Below the pieces are notes generated by a model. The model had not been told where the DNA came from. It ran no database searches and was given only the letters and a program-made list of their open reading frames with translations. Positions 37,887 through 46,852 of a stretch of DNA of 64,000 nucleotides are shown piece by piece. Made by a program: the position numbers and the translations under genes. The DNA comes from Nocardioides sp. LHD-245 (GTDB lineage Bacteria; Actinomycetota; Actinomycetes; Propionibacteriales; Nocardioidaceae), in contig NZ_JAVFWN010000004.1 of assembly GCF_030929495.1 (NCBI RefSeq), positions 62,001 through 126,000 on the forward strand, given 5' to 3'. The first letter of the stretch is position 1. Each line of letters begins with the position of its first letter.

Positions 37887-38356
37887 GACGCCCGCTTCCC
37901 GGTGACGGCGGCCATGGCGTCCTTCCACGTCTGCGGGGAGAGCACCGAGCCCCCGAGCGGCCCCGTCGGGCCGGGGACCGGTACGCCGGCCGGCCGGCCC
38001 TCCTCCGCGGCCGGCGCCGCCCCGGCGGAGGCCGCCCGGGCCGACTCCGCCCCGGCCGGCTCCGGCGCGGTCAGGTCCAGCCCGATCTCGTCCGGCTCGA
38101 CCTCGGCGAGCAGGGTGACCTGCTGCTCGGTCGTGCCGAGCACCAGGATCCGGGTGCCGACCGCGACGACCACCACGCCCTGCCCGCGACCGAGCGCCTG
38201 GCGCTGCACCACCTGGACGGCCGCACCGGCGGGCGCCTTGAACCGGCGGTTGACGAGCCGGGCGATGAGCAGCAGCAGTCCGACGACCAGTGCGAGCGAG
38301 CCGACCAGGCGGACGGCCAGCTCGCCCAGGCCCACGCCGCCGGAGCTGTCCAGCAT
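37883..38356 (-). CDS. fliO: Flagellar protein FliO
   Basis: A 157-residue single-pass membrane protein. A helix at about 15-35 (LVGSLALVVGLLLLIARLV) is followed by the FliO domain (VQVVQRQALGRGQGVVVVAV, TRILVLGTTEQQVTLLAEV) and an Ala/Pro-rich tail. FliO assists FliP assembly. The identification rests on both the domain and the fliN-fliO-fliP order. It is 5 bp after the fliN stop. Confidence 0.85.
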   Translation of the reverse strand: MLDSSGGVGLGELAVRLVGSLALVVGLLLLIARLVNRRFKAPAGAAVQVVQRQALGRGQGVVVVAVGTRILVLGTTEQQVTLLAEVEPDEIGLDLTAPEPAGAESARAASAGAAPAAEEGRPAGVPVPGPTGPLGGSVLSPQTWKDAMAAVTGKRAS

Positions 38357-38361
38357 CGGCG

Positions 38362-39165
38362 TCAGACCGCGGCGTTCGCGTCGACGATCTCGGTGACCCG
38401 CAGGCCGAAGTCCTCGTCGATGACGACGACCTCGCCGCGAGCCACCAGCCGGCCGTTGACCAGCAGGTCGGCCGGGCTGCCGGCCGCGCGGTCCAGCTCG
38501 AGCACGGCACCGGGCGTGAGGGCGAGCAGGTCGCGCACCGTCATTCGGGTCCGGCCGAGCTCGACGGTCACCTCCATGTCGACGCCCTGGAGCAGCTCGA
38601 GGCCGCGCGGGGGTGCGGAGGGCGCGCCGAAGGCGGGCACGAACGGCGCGTCCTCGACGACGTCGGCCGCCGCGGCCGTCGTACCGAGGTCGTCGTCGGT
38701 GCTGTCCGGGATCGGCTCGCGGGCGCCGGCCAGGGTGGCCTCGGACACCAGGACCGCGGCCGCGATGCCGGCACCGATGAGGGGCACCGTCCGGAACGGA
38801 CCGCCCAGCTCGGCGGTGATGTCGTAGCCCTCGACGTCGAGGGCGAGGGTGCGGGCTCCGCGGGCGTGCGCGCCGAGCCGGCGGGCCGCGGCGTCCAGGG
38901 CCGGCTGGACGGCGGCGGCGACGTCGAGCGCGCCGATCGGGCTGGACGCGAGCGCCTCGACCAGCTCGGTGCCCACGAGGACGACGACCGCCCCGGGGAC
39001 CCCGCCGTCGAGCTCGGCGATCGCGCCGCCGGCGAACGCGGCGGTGACGTGCGGGGAGCCGGGCTGGGCCGGGCCCGGGGCCAGCGGGGTGACCGCCGGC
39101 AGGGGAGCGGCCGCCGCGACAGCGACGGCCTCGGCGAGCAGGGTGGGGTCGAGCACGTCGGTCAT
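38362..39165 (-). CDS. fliN: Flagellar switch protein FliN, FliY-type with N-terminal CheC-like part
   Basis: A 267-residue switch protein, about twice the enterobacterial FliN. The C-terminal 80 residues are the SpoA/FliN domain ([35 protein letters not shown]). The N-terminal part (about 40-165) looks like the CheC/FliY-type region ([14 protein letters not shown]). The usual FliY N-terminal CheY-binding peptide is not seen. It forms the C-ring with FliM and FliG. Confidence 0.87.
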   Translation of the reverse strand: MTDVLDPTLLAEAVAVAAAAPLPAVTPLAPGPAQPGSPHVTAAFAGGAIAELDGGVPGAVVVLVGTELVEALASSPIGALDVAAAVQPALDAAARRLGAHARGARTLALDVEGYDITAELGGPFRTVPLIGAGIAAAVLVSEATLAGAREPIPDSTDDDLGTTAAAADVVEDAPFVPAFGAPSAPPRGLELLQGVDMEVTVELGRTRMTVRDLLALTPGAVLELDRAAGSPADLLVNGRLVARGEVVVIDEDFGLRVTEIVDANAAV

Positions 39166-39170
39166 GGGGA

Positions 39171-40088
39171 TCAGGACTCCTCGGGCGTGGTGACGATGAG
39201 GGCGGCCAGGTGCTGGCCGCGGGCTCCGGGGGTGGCATGGGCGAAGGTGTTGCCGGCGACGGTCACGTCCAGCGGCGCGGAGGCCGGATGGCTCAGCCGG
39301 AGCACCGACCCGGGGCGCAGGTCGGCGAGCGTCGCCGGGTCGACCGGGAGCGGCCGGAACCGGACGGAGACCGCGACCGGCACCCGCTGGAACTGCTCCT
39401 GCAGCAGGCCCGCGGAGTGGGCGCGCTGCGCCCGCTCGCGGTCGGAGACGGCGCCGTTGCCGGTAGCGTTGGCGAGGTGGGGAAGCAGGCCGCCGAACGG
39501 CAGGCAGACCGACATCCGGTGCGCGTGCTCGCCGATCCGGAGCTCGAGGGTGACCACGACCATCACGTCGGCGGCACTGGCGACCTGCGCGAACTGGGGG
39601 CTGTACTCGATGCCCGTGACGATCGGCTCCAGCGTGACGATCCCGTCGAGCGAGTAGCGCATCTCGCCGAGCAGCCGCTCGACCAGCCCGCGGAACACCC
39701 CGTCCTCGATCTCGGTCAGCGGGCGGTCGGGCTGCTCCTCGGAGCCGGGGCCGCCGAGCATGTGGTCGAGGCACGACATGGTGGCGAACAGCGGGATCTC
39801 CAGCACGCCGGTGCCCGGGATCGGGTCCGCGCTGAACAGGGTCATGTACGTCGAGGGGCCGAGGCTGTCGACGTACTCCGCGTAGGTGCGCTGCTCGATG
39901 CCGGTGAGCACGACCGTGCACACGGTGCGCAGCGAGCTGGTGAACACCGTGGTCGCCTGGCGCGCGAAGCTGTCGAAGCCGAGCTGGAGGGTGCGCTGGT
40001 GCTCACGCGAGAGCTGGATCGGACGCCGGAAGTCGTACGGCGTGGGTTCGGCCGTGCGAGGTCGCCGGCGCGGCCGCTGGAGGGTCAC
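39171..40088 (-). CDS. fliM: Flagellar switch protein FliM, lacking the CheY-binding N-terminal peptide
   Basis: A 305-residue FliM. The middle domain (about 30-220) includes [40 protein letters not shown] (20 residues) and the C-terminal SpoA-like domain. The family's first residues, an LSQxEIDALL peptide that binds phosphorylated CheY, are absent: the protein begins about 17 residues before PYDFRRP, and an in-frame stop lies upstream of the GTG start with no alternative start codon. The 128-bp gap to fliL holds repeated GGGTCCC units. Confidence 0.9.
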   Translation of the reverse strand: MTLQRPRRRPRTAEPTPYDFRRPIQLSREHQRTLQLGFDSFARQATTVFTSSLRTVCTVVLTGIEQRTYAEYVDSLGPSTYMTLFSADPIPGTGVLEIPLFATMSCLDHMLGGPGSEEQPDRPLTEIEDGVFRGLVERLLGEMRYSLDGIVTLEPIVTGIEYSPQFAQVASAADVMVVVTLELRIGEHAHRMSVCLPFGGLLPHLANATGNGAVSDRERAQRAHSAGLLQEQFQRVPVAVSVRFRPLPVDPATLADLRPGSVLRLSHPASAPLDVTVAGNTFAHATPGARGQHLAALIVTTPEES

Positions 40089-40216
40089 GACGAGCCCATC
40101 GTCGCGGTGCTCGCGGACCTGAGGGGTCGTCGGGACGCCGGGCGGTCAGGGTCCCGTGGTCACTTCGGGCCACGCAGGGTCCCGGGTGGGGTCCCGGGTC
40201 CTGCTCCGACGCAGGC

Positions 40217-40645
40217 CTACTGGGTGACGTACTCGGTGAAGTACACCTCCATCACCTCGCCGTGGTAGCGCTCCTTCAGCCGCTCCACGAGCTGCTGGCG
40301 CAGGGTCTCCCGCACGTCGGGCTTGGTGACCTCCTCGACCGGGAGGCCGGAGAAGACGGTGATCGCGGAGTCGAGCGCCTTGCTGCCGTCGACCTCCTCG
40401 GCGGCCGTGGTCAGCTGGAGCGCCATGCCCAGCCGGAGGTAGTGCCCGCCGGCCAGGTTGACTTGGATCGCCTCCAGGGGGGCGACCTCGCCCGGCTTCG
40501 GCTCGCCGTCGCCGGTGGGCTTCAGCACCAGGAACCAGGCCGCGCCGGCGAGCAGGCCGACGACGAGGAGGGCGATCGCGACGGTGCGGCCCTTGCCGCT
40601 CGTGGTCTGCTCGGGCGGTGCGGGTGCGGCGACGCTCGTGGTCAC
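40217..40645 (-). CDS. fliL: Flagellar basal body-associated protein FliL
   Basis: A 142-residue single-pass membrane protein: helix at about 22-42 (VAIALLVVGLLAGAAWFLV), then the extracellular FliL domain (VNLAGGHYLRLGMALQL, FTEYVTQ at the end). FliL surrounds the MotB stator. Its start overlaps the motB stop by 4 bp. Confidence 0.9.
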   Translation of the reverse strand: MTTSVAAPAPPEQTTSGKGRTVAIALLVVGLLAGAAWFLVLKPTGDGEPKPGEVAPLEAIQVNLAGGHYLRLGMALQLTTAAEEVDGSKALDSAITVFSGLPVEEVTKPDVRETLRQQLVERLKERYHGEVMEVYFTEYVTQ

Positions 40646-41655
40646 GGTCGGTCCTCTCCTCGGGAGCGGGTGGGGGTGGTGGCGGCGGAGCCGCCGTCGG
40701 TGCCGTCACCGGCGGGATCGGCCGGGATGGCCGGGTCGGCGGGGGCGGTCGGCAGGTCGCCCAGACCGGCCGCACGGCGCAGCTCGGCGTACGCCTCGCC
40801 GAGCAGTGCCCGGGTCTCGGCCGGCTGCTGGCTCAGGACGAGGATGTCGACGCGCTTGTTGACCCGTTGGGAGCCGCGGACGGCGGGGTCGACGAGCGGC
40901 TTGGTGTGACCGAATCCGGTGGCGCGCAGTCGCCGGGCCGGGATCCCGTGGTCGCCCTCGAGCCGGCGCAGCACGTGGACGGCGCGGGCCACGGAGAGCT
41001 CCCAGTCCGACGGGTAGTACCGCGGCTTCACCGGCTCCTGGTTGGTGTGGCCGTCGAGCTCGACCGGCTCCGGCAGCTCGGCGAGCACCGGCGCGATGGT
41101 GTCGACGACCCGGCGGCCCCGGTCGGTCAGCTCGGCGACGTCGGGCTCGAAGACGACGTGCTGGGAGACCAGGCTGACCACGAGGCCGCGGTCGTCGATG
41201 GACGCCCGGACATCGTCGCGCAGACCCTGGTCGCGCAGCGCCCGGTCGATCCTGCGCCAGACCTTCAGCAGCCGGTCGGCCTCGGTCCGGGCGTCGCCGT
41301 AGGCCCGCTGCCTGCGCAGCCGCTCGGACTCCTCGAGGATCTTGGCGACCGTCTCCTGCTGTGCCTCGGGGACCTGCGCGAGGAGCATCGCGTACGACGC
41401 CTCGCCGGGGTCGCTGGTGCCCTTGGCGTTGCTGACCGGGCTGGCGCCGTTGAGGATCGACCTCTCGCGGCCGAAGCCGTCCGCGAGGCCGTCCTTGAGC
41501 TGCTGGTACTTCTGCTCGTCGACCTGGCTCATCGCGAACATGACGATGAACAGCGCCATCAGCACGGTGATCATGTCGGCGTAGGACACGAGCCACCGTT
41601 CGTGGTTCTCGTGCTCCTCCTCGATCTCGCGTCGTCGGCGCCGGGGGTGCGACAT
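40642..41655 (-). CDS. motB: Flagellar motor stator protein MotB
   Basis: A 337-residue stator subunit. The single helix (about 23-45, SYADMITVLMALFIVMFAMS) carries the proton-binding Asp. The plug region follows, and the OmpA-like peptidoglycan-binding domain is at about 150-275 (ELDGHTNQEPV, WELSVARAVHVLRRLEG, GFGHTKPL). The C-terminal tail is Ala/Pro/Asp-rich. It starts 1 bp after the motA stop. Confidence 0.94.
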   Translation of the reverse strand: MSHPRRRRREIEEEHENHERWLVSYADMITVLMALFIVMFAMSQVDEQKYQQLKDGLADGFGRERSILNGASPVSNAKGTSDPGEASYAMLLAQVPEAQQETVAKILEESERLRRQRAYGDARTEADRLLKVWRRIDRALRDQGLRDDVRASIDDRGLVVSLVSQHVVFEPDVAELTDRGRRVVDTIAPVLAELPEPVELDGHTNQEPVKPRYYPSDWELSVARAVHVLRRLEGDHGIPARRLRATGFGHTKPLVDPAVRGSQRVNKRVDILVLSQQPAETRALLGEAYAELRRAAGLGDLPTAPADPAIPADPAGDGTDGGSAATTPTRSRGEDRP

Positions 41656-41656
41656 G

Positions 41657-42427
41657 TCAGGCCGCTTCCTTCAGCTGCTCCTGCGCGGGCAGCAGGGACT
41701 GGAGCTTCTGGGCGACGATCCGCGGGTTGGAGCCGGCCTGGATCGCGGCGACGCCCTCGATCACGATCTCCATCCGGGTGCACTCGAGCTCGCTGAGCCG
41801 CTTGAGGCGGGCCGCGATCGGCAGCCAGAGGACGTTGGCGCTGAGGACGCCCCAGAGGGTGGCGAGGAAGGCGGCGGCGATGCTGTGCCCCAGCGCCCCG
41901 GGGTCGGCGAGGTTCTCCAGGACGTGCACCAGGCTCATCACGGTGCCGACGATGCCGATCGTCGGGGCGTAGCCGCCGGCGTCGGTGAAGAACTTCGCGG
42001 CGTGCTTGTCGACCGCCTTCTTGGCATGCAGCTCGGCCTCGAGGATCTCCCGCAGCTCCTCCGGGTCGGTCCCGTCGACCGCGAGGGTGACTCCCTTGAC
42101 GAGGAACGGGTCGTCGATGTCGCCCACCCGGCCCTCGAGCGCGAGCATCCCCTCCCGGCGCGCGGCGTCGGAGAGGCTGACGATCACCGGCACGACGTCG
42201 GCGGAGGAGGCCACCTTGCCGAGCAGCGCGTTCTTGGCCGAGCGCACCGCGTTCTTGGCGTCGCCCAGCGTCCCGCCGGCGACGGCCACGCAGAGCGTGC
42301 CGCCGAAGACCAGCAGCATCGGCGGCATCAGGAACAGGCTCGCCGGGCTGCCGCCCTCCAGGATGTTGGCGAGCATGATGACGCTGAGGGCGGCGCCGAT
42401 CCCGACGGGGGTGGCGATGTCCTTCAC
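41657..42427 (-). CDS. motA: Flagellar motor stator protein MotA
   Basis: A 256-residue stator subunit with four membrane helices and a large cytoplasmic loop. Signatures are FGGTLCVAVAGG, the loop REGMLALEGRVGDIDDPFLV, and YAPTIGIVGTVMSLVHVLEN with the conserved Pro of helix 3, plus ATLWGVLSANVLWLPIA. GTG 42427 overlaps the flbD stop. Confidence 0.94.
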   Translation of the reverse strand: MKDIATPVGIGAALSVIMLANILEGGSPASLFLMPPMLLVFGGTLCVAVAGGTLGDAKNAVRSAKNALLGKVASSADVVPVIVSLSDAARREGMLALEGRVGDIDDPFLVKGVTLAVDGTDPEELREILEAELHAKKAVDKHAAKFFTDAGGYAPTIGIVGTVMSLVHVLENLADPGALGHSIAAAFLATLWGVLSANVLWLPIAARLKRLSELECTRMEIVIEGVAAIQAGSNPRIVAQKLQSLLPAQEQLKEAA

Positions 42428-42699
42428 GGCGTGACTCCTCGCGGGCGTACGGCACTCAACCGGCTCGGGCGGGTCGGCCGCACGGGCGGGATGGTCGAGG
42501 CGTCGGGCAGCGCGGCCCGGGCCACGATGGCGGAGCGGTAGTCGACGACCTCGTCGCGCACCTCGTCGAGGGACTCGGCGACGATGTACTTCGTCCCGTC
42601 GACCAGGGTCACCACGGTGTCCGGCGTGCAGTCGACGCGCTCGATCAGGTCCGCGTTCAGCAGGAACGTCGTCCCCGAGAGTCGGGTCAGCGAGATCAC
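42424..42699 (-). CDS. flbD: FlbD family flagellar protein
   Basis: A 91-residue protein; the first 60 residues match the FlbD/SwrD family (MISLTRLSGTTFLLNADLIE, VVTLVDGTKYIVAESLDEV). In Bacillus SwrD raises motor torque by acting on the stators; its place here directly before motA fits that role. It heads a transcription unit with its own sigma-28-type promoter. Its Pro/Arg-rich tail is longer than in the family core. Confidence 0.85.
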   Translation of the reverse strand: MISLTRLSGTTFLLNADLIERVDCTPDTVVTLVDGTKYIVAESLDEVRDEVVDYRSAIVARAALPDASTIPPVRPTRPSRLSAVRPRGVTP

Positions 42700-42771
42700 C
42701 GCGGCACCTCCGTGTGCGTGGCTCCGTGTCAGGGGCTGGTTCGGAGCGCCGTCCGTGGCGCTCCGCAGGTC

Positions 42772-42799
42772 CCATCGGCCGGTTGCGTTAGTCCCTGAC
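42772..42799 (-). promoter_or_regulatory. Sigma-28-type promoter of flbD-motAB
   Basis: On the minus strand GTCAG (42799-42795), 15 bp, GCCGATGG (42779-42772), about 73 bp before the flbD start. It overlaps the 3' edge of the inverted repeat that follows flgE, so a new transcript would start right after the probable end of the upstream one. Confidence 0.6.
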
Positions 42800-42847
42800 C
42801 AAAAGCACGCGTTTCTGGTGTGTCGTGGTGCTTTTGAGCAGGGACTA
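42789..42847. repeat. Long imperfect inverted repeat between flgE and flbD
   Basis: TAGTCCCTGACCAAAAGCAC (42789-42808) pairs with 42828-42847 in 18 of 20 positions around a 19-base loop. It lies 16 bp after the flgE stop. There is no U-run, so it may act as a processing or attenuation structure, or be a small mobile palindrome. Confidence 0.6.
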
Positions 42848-42862
42848 TCCCTGCGGGCCGAT

Positions 42863-43711
42863 CTAGCGCTTGATGTTGACGAGCTCCTCGAGCACCTGGT
42901 CGCTCGTGGTGATCACCCGGGAGCTGGCCTGGAAGCCGCGCTGGGCGAGGATCAGGTTGGTGAACTCGGCCGACAGGTCGACGTTCGACATCTCGAGCCG
43001 GCCGGCGATCAGCTGGCCGCGCTGGCCCTGGCCGGCGACGCCGAGCTGGACGGGGCCGGAGTTGGCGGACTCGCGGAAGGCGGTGTCGCCGACCTTCTCC
43101 AGGCCCATCGGGTTGGTGAAGTCCGCGACCGCCAGCTGGCAGATGTCGCGCTGCACACCGTCGGAGAAGACGCCGCGGAGCTTGCCGTCGGGACCGATGG
43201 AGTACGACGTCAGGTCGACGCCGGCGGGCAGGGTGCCGTCGATCAGGTTCAGGTCGACGTCGATCGGGCCACCGGTCGGCAGGCCCGCGCCGTCGAGGGC
43301 GTAGCCCTGGACCCGCATCCCGTTGGGAGCCACGAGCACGCCGCTCTGGTCGAACGTGAACGCGCCGGCGCGGGTGTACACGTCCTCCTGGCCGTCGCGC
43401 AGCACGAAGAAGCCGTCGCCCTGCAGCATCAGGTCGGTGGGCCGGTTGGTGAGCTGGGCCGAGCCCTGCCCGAAGTTGGCCATGGTGGCGGCGAGCTGGA
43501 CGCCGAGCCCGATCTCGATCGGGTTGGTGCCGCCGCGCTCCGCATTGCCGCCCGAGGCAGCGGTGAGCTGCTGGCTGAGGGTGTCGGCGAAGACGGTGGT
43601 GCTGGCCTTGAAGCCGGTCGTGTTCGCGTTGGCGATGTTGTTGCCGGTGACGTCGAGCATGGTCTGGTTGACGCGCAGGCCGGAGATGCCGGCGAAGAGC
43701 GAGCGAAGCAT
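42863..43711 (-). CDS. flgE: Flagellar hook protein FlgE (short form)
   Basis: A 282-residue rod/hook-family protein. The N-terminus LRSLFAGISGLRVNQTMLDV and NIANANTTGFKAS, and the C-terminus NLILAQRGFQASSRVITTSD are the conserved coiled ends. It follows flgD, the hook cap gene, so it is the hook protein rather than FlgF/FlgG, although its length is closer to FlgG; the variable D2 domain of larger hooks seems missing. It is 42 bp after flgD. Confidence 0.87.
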   Translation of the reverse strand: MLRSLFAGISGLRVNQTMLDVTGNNIANANTTGFKASTTVFADTLSQQLTAASGGNAERGGTNPIEIGLGVQLAATMANFGQGSAQLTNRPTDLMLQGDGFFVLRDGQEDVYTRAGAFTFDQSGVLVAPNGMRVQGYALDGAGLPTGGPIDVDLNLIDGTLPAGVDLTSYSIGPDGKLRGVFSDGVQRDICQLAVADFTNPMGLEKVGDTAFRESANSGPVQLGVAGQGQRGQLIAGRLEMSNVDLSAEFTNLILAQRGFQASSRVITTSDQVLEELVNIKR

Positions 43712-43753
43712 GGTGTTCTCCTTCTCGGGTGGTGGTGCGGGACTCGGCGAGGG

Positions 43754-44260
43754 TCAGGCGGTGGTGGGCGGGGTGCCGCTGGGCGGCGGCGCGGTGGTGC
43801 CCCCGCCGCTGGGCGTGGGCTCCTTGATCGTCGGGGCGTCGCCGACGCTGACCACGTCGGTCACCGGGACGGACGTGCCGTCGATGCTGAGGACGGGGCC
43901 GGTGGCGAGATAGGTGGTGCCCTGGACCACGCCGGACCGCTCGACCCCGCCGGCGTCGTACCAGCGCACGGTCTGGCCGATCAGGGAGCTGGCGCCGAAG
44001 GCGAGCTGGGTGCTCAGCAGCATCGCGGTCTGGTCGGCGACGTCCTGCATCTTCTCGAGCGCCGTGAACTGCGCGGTCTGGGCCAGGAACTGCGAGGAGT
44101 CGGTGGGGTTGAGCGGGTCCTGGTACTTCATCTGGGCGACCATCAGCTGCAGGAACATGTCCTTGTCGTCCTTCTTCGGCGGGCCCGCCGCGCCGGGGGC
44201 GCTGGTGGCTGCCGCGCCGGTCACGCCGTAGCCGATGCCTTCGGTGCTGGAGACGGACAT
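43754..44260 (-). CDS. flgD: Flagellar hook assembly protein FlgD
   Basis: A 168-residue hook cap. The conserved N-terminal part KDMFLQLMVAQMKYQDPLNP and TDSSQFLAQTAQFTALEKMQ is intact. The C-terminal Ig/tudor part of larger FlgD proteins is reduced and ends in a Gly/Thr/Pro-rich tail. It sits between fliK (9 bp) and flgE. Confidence 0.9.
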   Translation of the reverse strand: MSVSSTEGIGYGVTGAAATSAPGAAGPPKKDDKDMFLQLMVAQMKYQDPLNPTDSSQFLAQTAQFTALEKMQDVADQTAMLLSTQLAFGASSLIGQTVRWYDAGGVERSGVVQGTTYLATGPVLSIDGTSVPVTDVVSVGDAPTIKEPTPSGGGTTAPPPSGTPPTTA

Positions 44261-44269
44261 CTCTCCTCC

Positions 44270-45400
44270 TCACAGGGTCCGGTCGAGCTGACCGGCGGGG
44301 GTGGTCGGGCGGGTGGGGATCGTGCTGCCGGCCGTGGGTACGGCGACCGGCTCGGGCACCGCGGCGCCCGGGTGCCGGCCGCCGCGCTGGCCGGGGTGGC
44401 CCGAGGAGCGGTCCCCGGTGGCGGCCCCGTCGCCGCCGTCGCCGCGGGCGTCGGCGGTGAAGGCGCCCGGGCCCGGTTGGCCGGTCGTCGCGGCCGAGGT
44501 CGTGGCGGGCGCCGGCGGCGCAGCGGTGATGGGAGCGAACGGGTCGCGGACCAGGACCCGCGCCTCGGTGGCGCCGGAGCGCTCGAGCAGCCGCTGCAGC
44601 TCGGGGATGCCGGAGCTGAGCGCGCGGTGCACGGCCGCGCTGCCGGCCGGGTCGCCCGCGGCGCCGGCCAGGCGGACCTGCACCGCGCCGTCCTTGACCA
44701 CCAGGGTCACCCGCACCTCGCCGAGGTGCTCGGGCTGGAGGGTCAGGGTGATCCGGTGCGTGCCCGGCCGGTCGGTGGGCGTGCTGGTGACCAGCCGGGT
44801 GACCTCCGGGAAGACCTGCTGCACGACCGCCCGCTCCACCGTCGGGCGCGGGCCGGCCGCGGTGGCTGGTGGTGCCGTCGAGGCGGTGCTGCCGACGGCC
44901 GGGGCGGTCGTCGGGTCGGCCGGGGCGCTCGCGGCAGTCGGGTCGGTGGCGGCGGGCCGGGCGTCGAGCCGCGCGGGCGCGGGATCCTCGGGCAGGGGAG
45001 CGCGGACGGCGGCCGCGGGACGGCCCGGGAGGACCGTCGGCTCCGCGGCGACCGGCGCGCCAGGGCTGTTCGGTGTGGCCGGTCGCGTCGCCGTCGGCGT
45101 GGGCAGGTCCGGCCGGCCCGGATCACCTGCCGGGGCGAGCACGGCGCCGACGACCGGGGCGGCGGCGGGTATGGCGGCGAGCGCGCCGGCCGTGGCCGGG
45201 AGCGGCGCGGTGGCTGGTGTCGCGGGGACGCCCGGGAGAGAGGCCGTCGGCGGCGGCACCGTGGCGAGCAGCGCCGCGGTGAGGGCCTCGCCGAAGACCG
45301 CCCCCAGGTCGCCGGGGTCGCCGGGCTCGCCGCCGGCGGGTGCGCCGGCGTCGGCGGGGACCGGGGCGGGGAGGCCCGGCAGGAACGGAGTGATGCTCAT
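44270..45400 (-). CDS. fliK: Flagellar hook-length control protein FliK
   Basis: A 376-residue protein, mostly Ala/Pro/Thr-rich and probably disordered (about 1-190), with a FliK C-terminal domain at about 195-290 ([20 protein letters not shown], in part, then [20 protein letters not shown]). FliK measures hook length and triggers the FlhB switch. ATG 45400 forms an ATGA overlap with the stop of the upstream hydrolase gene. Confidence 0.85.
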   Translation of the reverse strand: MSITPFLPGLPAPVPADAGAPAGGEPGDPGDLGAVFGEALTAALLATVPPPTASLPGVPATPATAPLPATAGALAAIPAAAPVVGAVLAPAGDPGRPDLPTPTATRPATPNSPGAPVAAEPTVLPGRPAAAVRAPLPEDPAPARLDARPAATDPTAASAPADPTTAPAVGSTASTAPPATAAGPRPTVERAVVQQVFPEVTRLVTSTPTDRPGTHRITLTLQPEHLGEVRVTLVVKDGAVQVRLAGAAGDPAGSAAVHRALSSGIPELQRLLERSGATEARVLVRDPFAPITAAPPAPATTSAATTGQPGPGAFTADARGDGGDGAATGDRSSGHPGQRGGRHPGAAVPEPVAVPTAGSTIPTRPTTPAGQLDRTL

Positions 45401-46341
45401 GAGCTCACCATCGCCATCACGTTGCGGACGTAGTTCTGGGTCTCCTGGTAGGGCGGGATGCCGCCGTAGCGGGAGACGGCGCCGGGACCGGCGTTGTACG
45501 CCGCCAGCGCGAGGTCGGTGCGCCCGAACCTGTCGAGCAGTGAGCGCAGCAGCCGCGCCCCGCCGTCGATCGCCTGGGCGGGGTCGAACGGGTCGGCCAC
45601 GCCGAGTCCCTTCGCGGTGCCGGGCATCAGCTGCATCAGGCCCTGCGCGCCGGCGGGACTGACGGCCCGGGCGTTGAAACCGGACTCCTGCTTGGCGACG
45701 GCGGCGATCAGGCCGGCGGGGACGCCGGTGCGCGCGGCGGCGGCGTCGATCAGGTCGGCGTACGGCGTCCCGGTGGTGGCTCGGGCGGCCACGCCGGTGC
45801 CGCCCGCGGTGCTGCCGGGCTGGTCGATGATCCGCCGGATCACGTCGGGCGTCGAGGAGACGTCGACGACGCGGATGTCGAGCCCGGTGCGTGGTGCCTC
45901 GATCATCTTGCCCCCACCGATGTAGATCGCGATGTGGTCGACGCCGTTGTTGCGGCTGGAGTTGTCCCACGCCAGCAGGTCGCCGGGCTGGGCCTGCGCC
46001 ATGCTCGCGACGGGCCGGCCGGCGGCGGCCTGCTGGTAGGAGACACGGGGCAGGTCGTAGCCGAGGCTCTTGTAGACGACCTGCACCAGGCCGGAGCAGT
46101 CCATGCCCCTGGTCGGGTCGGTGCCGCCCCAGATGTAGGGCAGGCCGAGGTACTTGCGGGCCTCGACGACCACGTCGTCGCCCGTGACCGTGCCGTCCGG
46201 CGCGGCGCCCGTCGTGGCGACCCGCGCGCCGGCCAGCTCCGTGGCGAAGCTGCCGCCGACGCCGGAGGTGCGCACCGGCGCGAACTGGGCAAGGCGGGCC
46301 TGGAGCTCGCCGATCCGGGCGGTCACGTTCTCGATGCTCAC
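45397..46341 (-). CDS. Bifunctional wall hydrolase: NlpC/P60 peptidase plus lytic transglycosylase
   Basis: A 314-residue protein. An NlpC/P60 cysteine peptidase domain (about 55-170) has the catalytic Cys in GMDCSGLVQ (about residue 81) and His in [11 protein letters not shown] soluble lytic transglycosylase domain (about 195-310) has the catalytic Glu in [14 protein letters not shown] and [12 protein letters not shown]. It thus could cut both peptide and glycan strands. In the fliJ-fliK gap it probably opens the wall for the rod, the role of FlgJ in Gram-negatives (inference). No classical signal peptide is seen, consistent with export through the flagellar apparatus. Confidence 0.88.
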   Translation of the reverse strand: MSIENVTARIGELQARLAQFAPVRTSGVGGSFATELAGARVATTGAAPDGTVTGDDVVVEARKYLGLPYIWGGTDPTRGMDCSGLVQVVYKSLGYDLPRVSYQQAAAGRPVASMAQAQPGDLLAWDNSSRNNGVDHIAIYIGGGKMIEAPRTGLDIRVVDVSSTPDVIRRIIDQPGSTAGGTGVAARATTGTPYADLIDAAAARTGVPAGLIAAVAKQESGFNARAVSPAGAQGLMQLMPGTAKGLGVADPFDPAQAIDGGARLLRSLLDRFGRTDLALAAYNAGPGAVSRYGGIPPYQETQNYVRNVMAMVSS

Positions 46342-46402
46342 CGGGGCCCCCGCGACGTTGTTCGGGGGAGCGAAGCGGAGGAGAAGAACGTCGCGGGGTG
46401 GT

Positions 46403-46852
46403 TCATCGCGTCCCCCGCATCCAGCGCTGGGCGGCGAGGTCGTCGGCGTCGCGCGCGGCCCGCCGGTCGGCCTCGGTACGACGCCGGGCCGCTCGGCGCT
46501 CGAGCAGGTGCTCGACCGCGGCCAGGCGGGCGCGGTCGGCGTCCCACCGGGCGCGGGCGTCCGCCGTGACGACCTGCGCGGTCGCGGCCTCCGCGCGGGT
46601 CTCGCCGACCAGGATGCCGACCTGTGCGAGCCGGGTCCGCTCGGCGACCAGCTCGGCCGTCGTCGTGACGGCCGGCACGGTCGTGGCGGTGACGGCCGAC
46701 TCCAGCGTGGCGAGGCGCGCCCCGACGGCCGCCTCCTCGGCGAGCACCCGCTGCAGACCGATCCTGCTGTCGGTCTCGCGGACCTCGCGGACCCGGGCGA
46801 CGGCGGCCAGCCCGCGATCCTCGGCAGCGACGTGGCGACGCGTGCGGCTCAT
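46403..46852 (-). CDS. fliJ: Flagellar export chaperone/stalk FliJ
   Basis: A 149-residue protein that is almost entirely helical and Arg/Ala/Glu-rich, the usual FliJ coiled coil ([20 protein letters not shown], in part). Sequence is weakly conserved in the family; the call relies mainly on length, coil and position directly after fliI with an ATGA overlap. FliJ is the central stalk of the FliI ring. Confidence 0.75.
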   Translation of the reverse strand: MSRTRRHVAAEDRGLAAVARVREVRETDSRIGLQRVLAEEAAVGARLATLESAVTATTVPAVTTTAELVAERTRLAQVGILVGETRAEAATAQVVTADARARWDADRARLAAVEHLLERRAARRRTEADRRAARDADDLAAQRWMRGTR

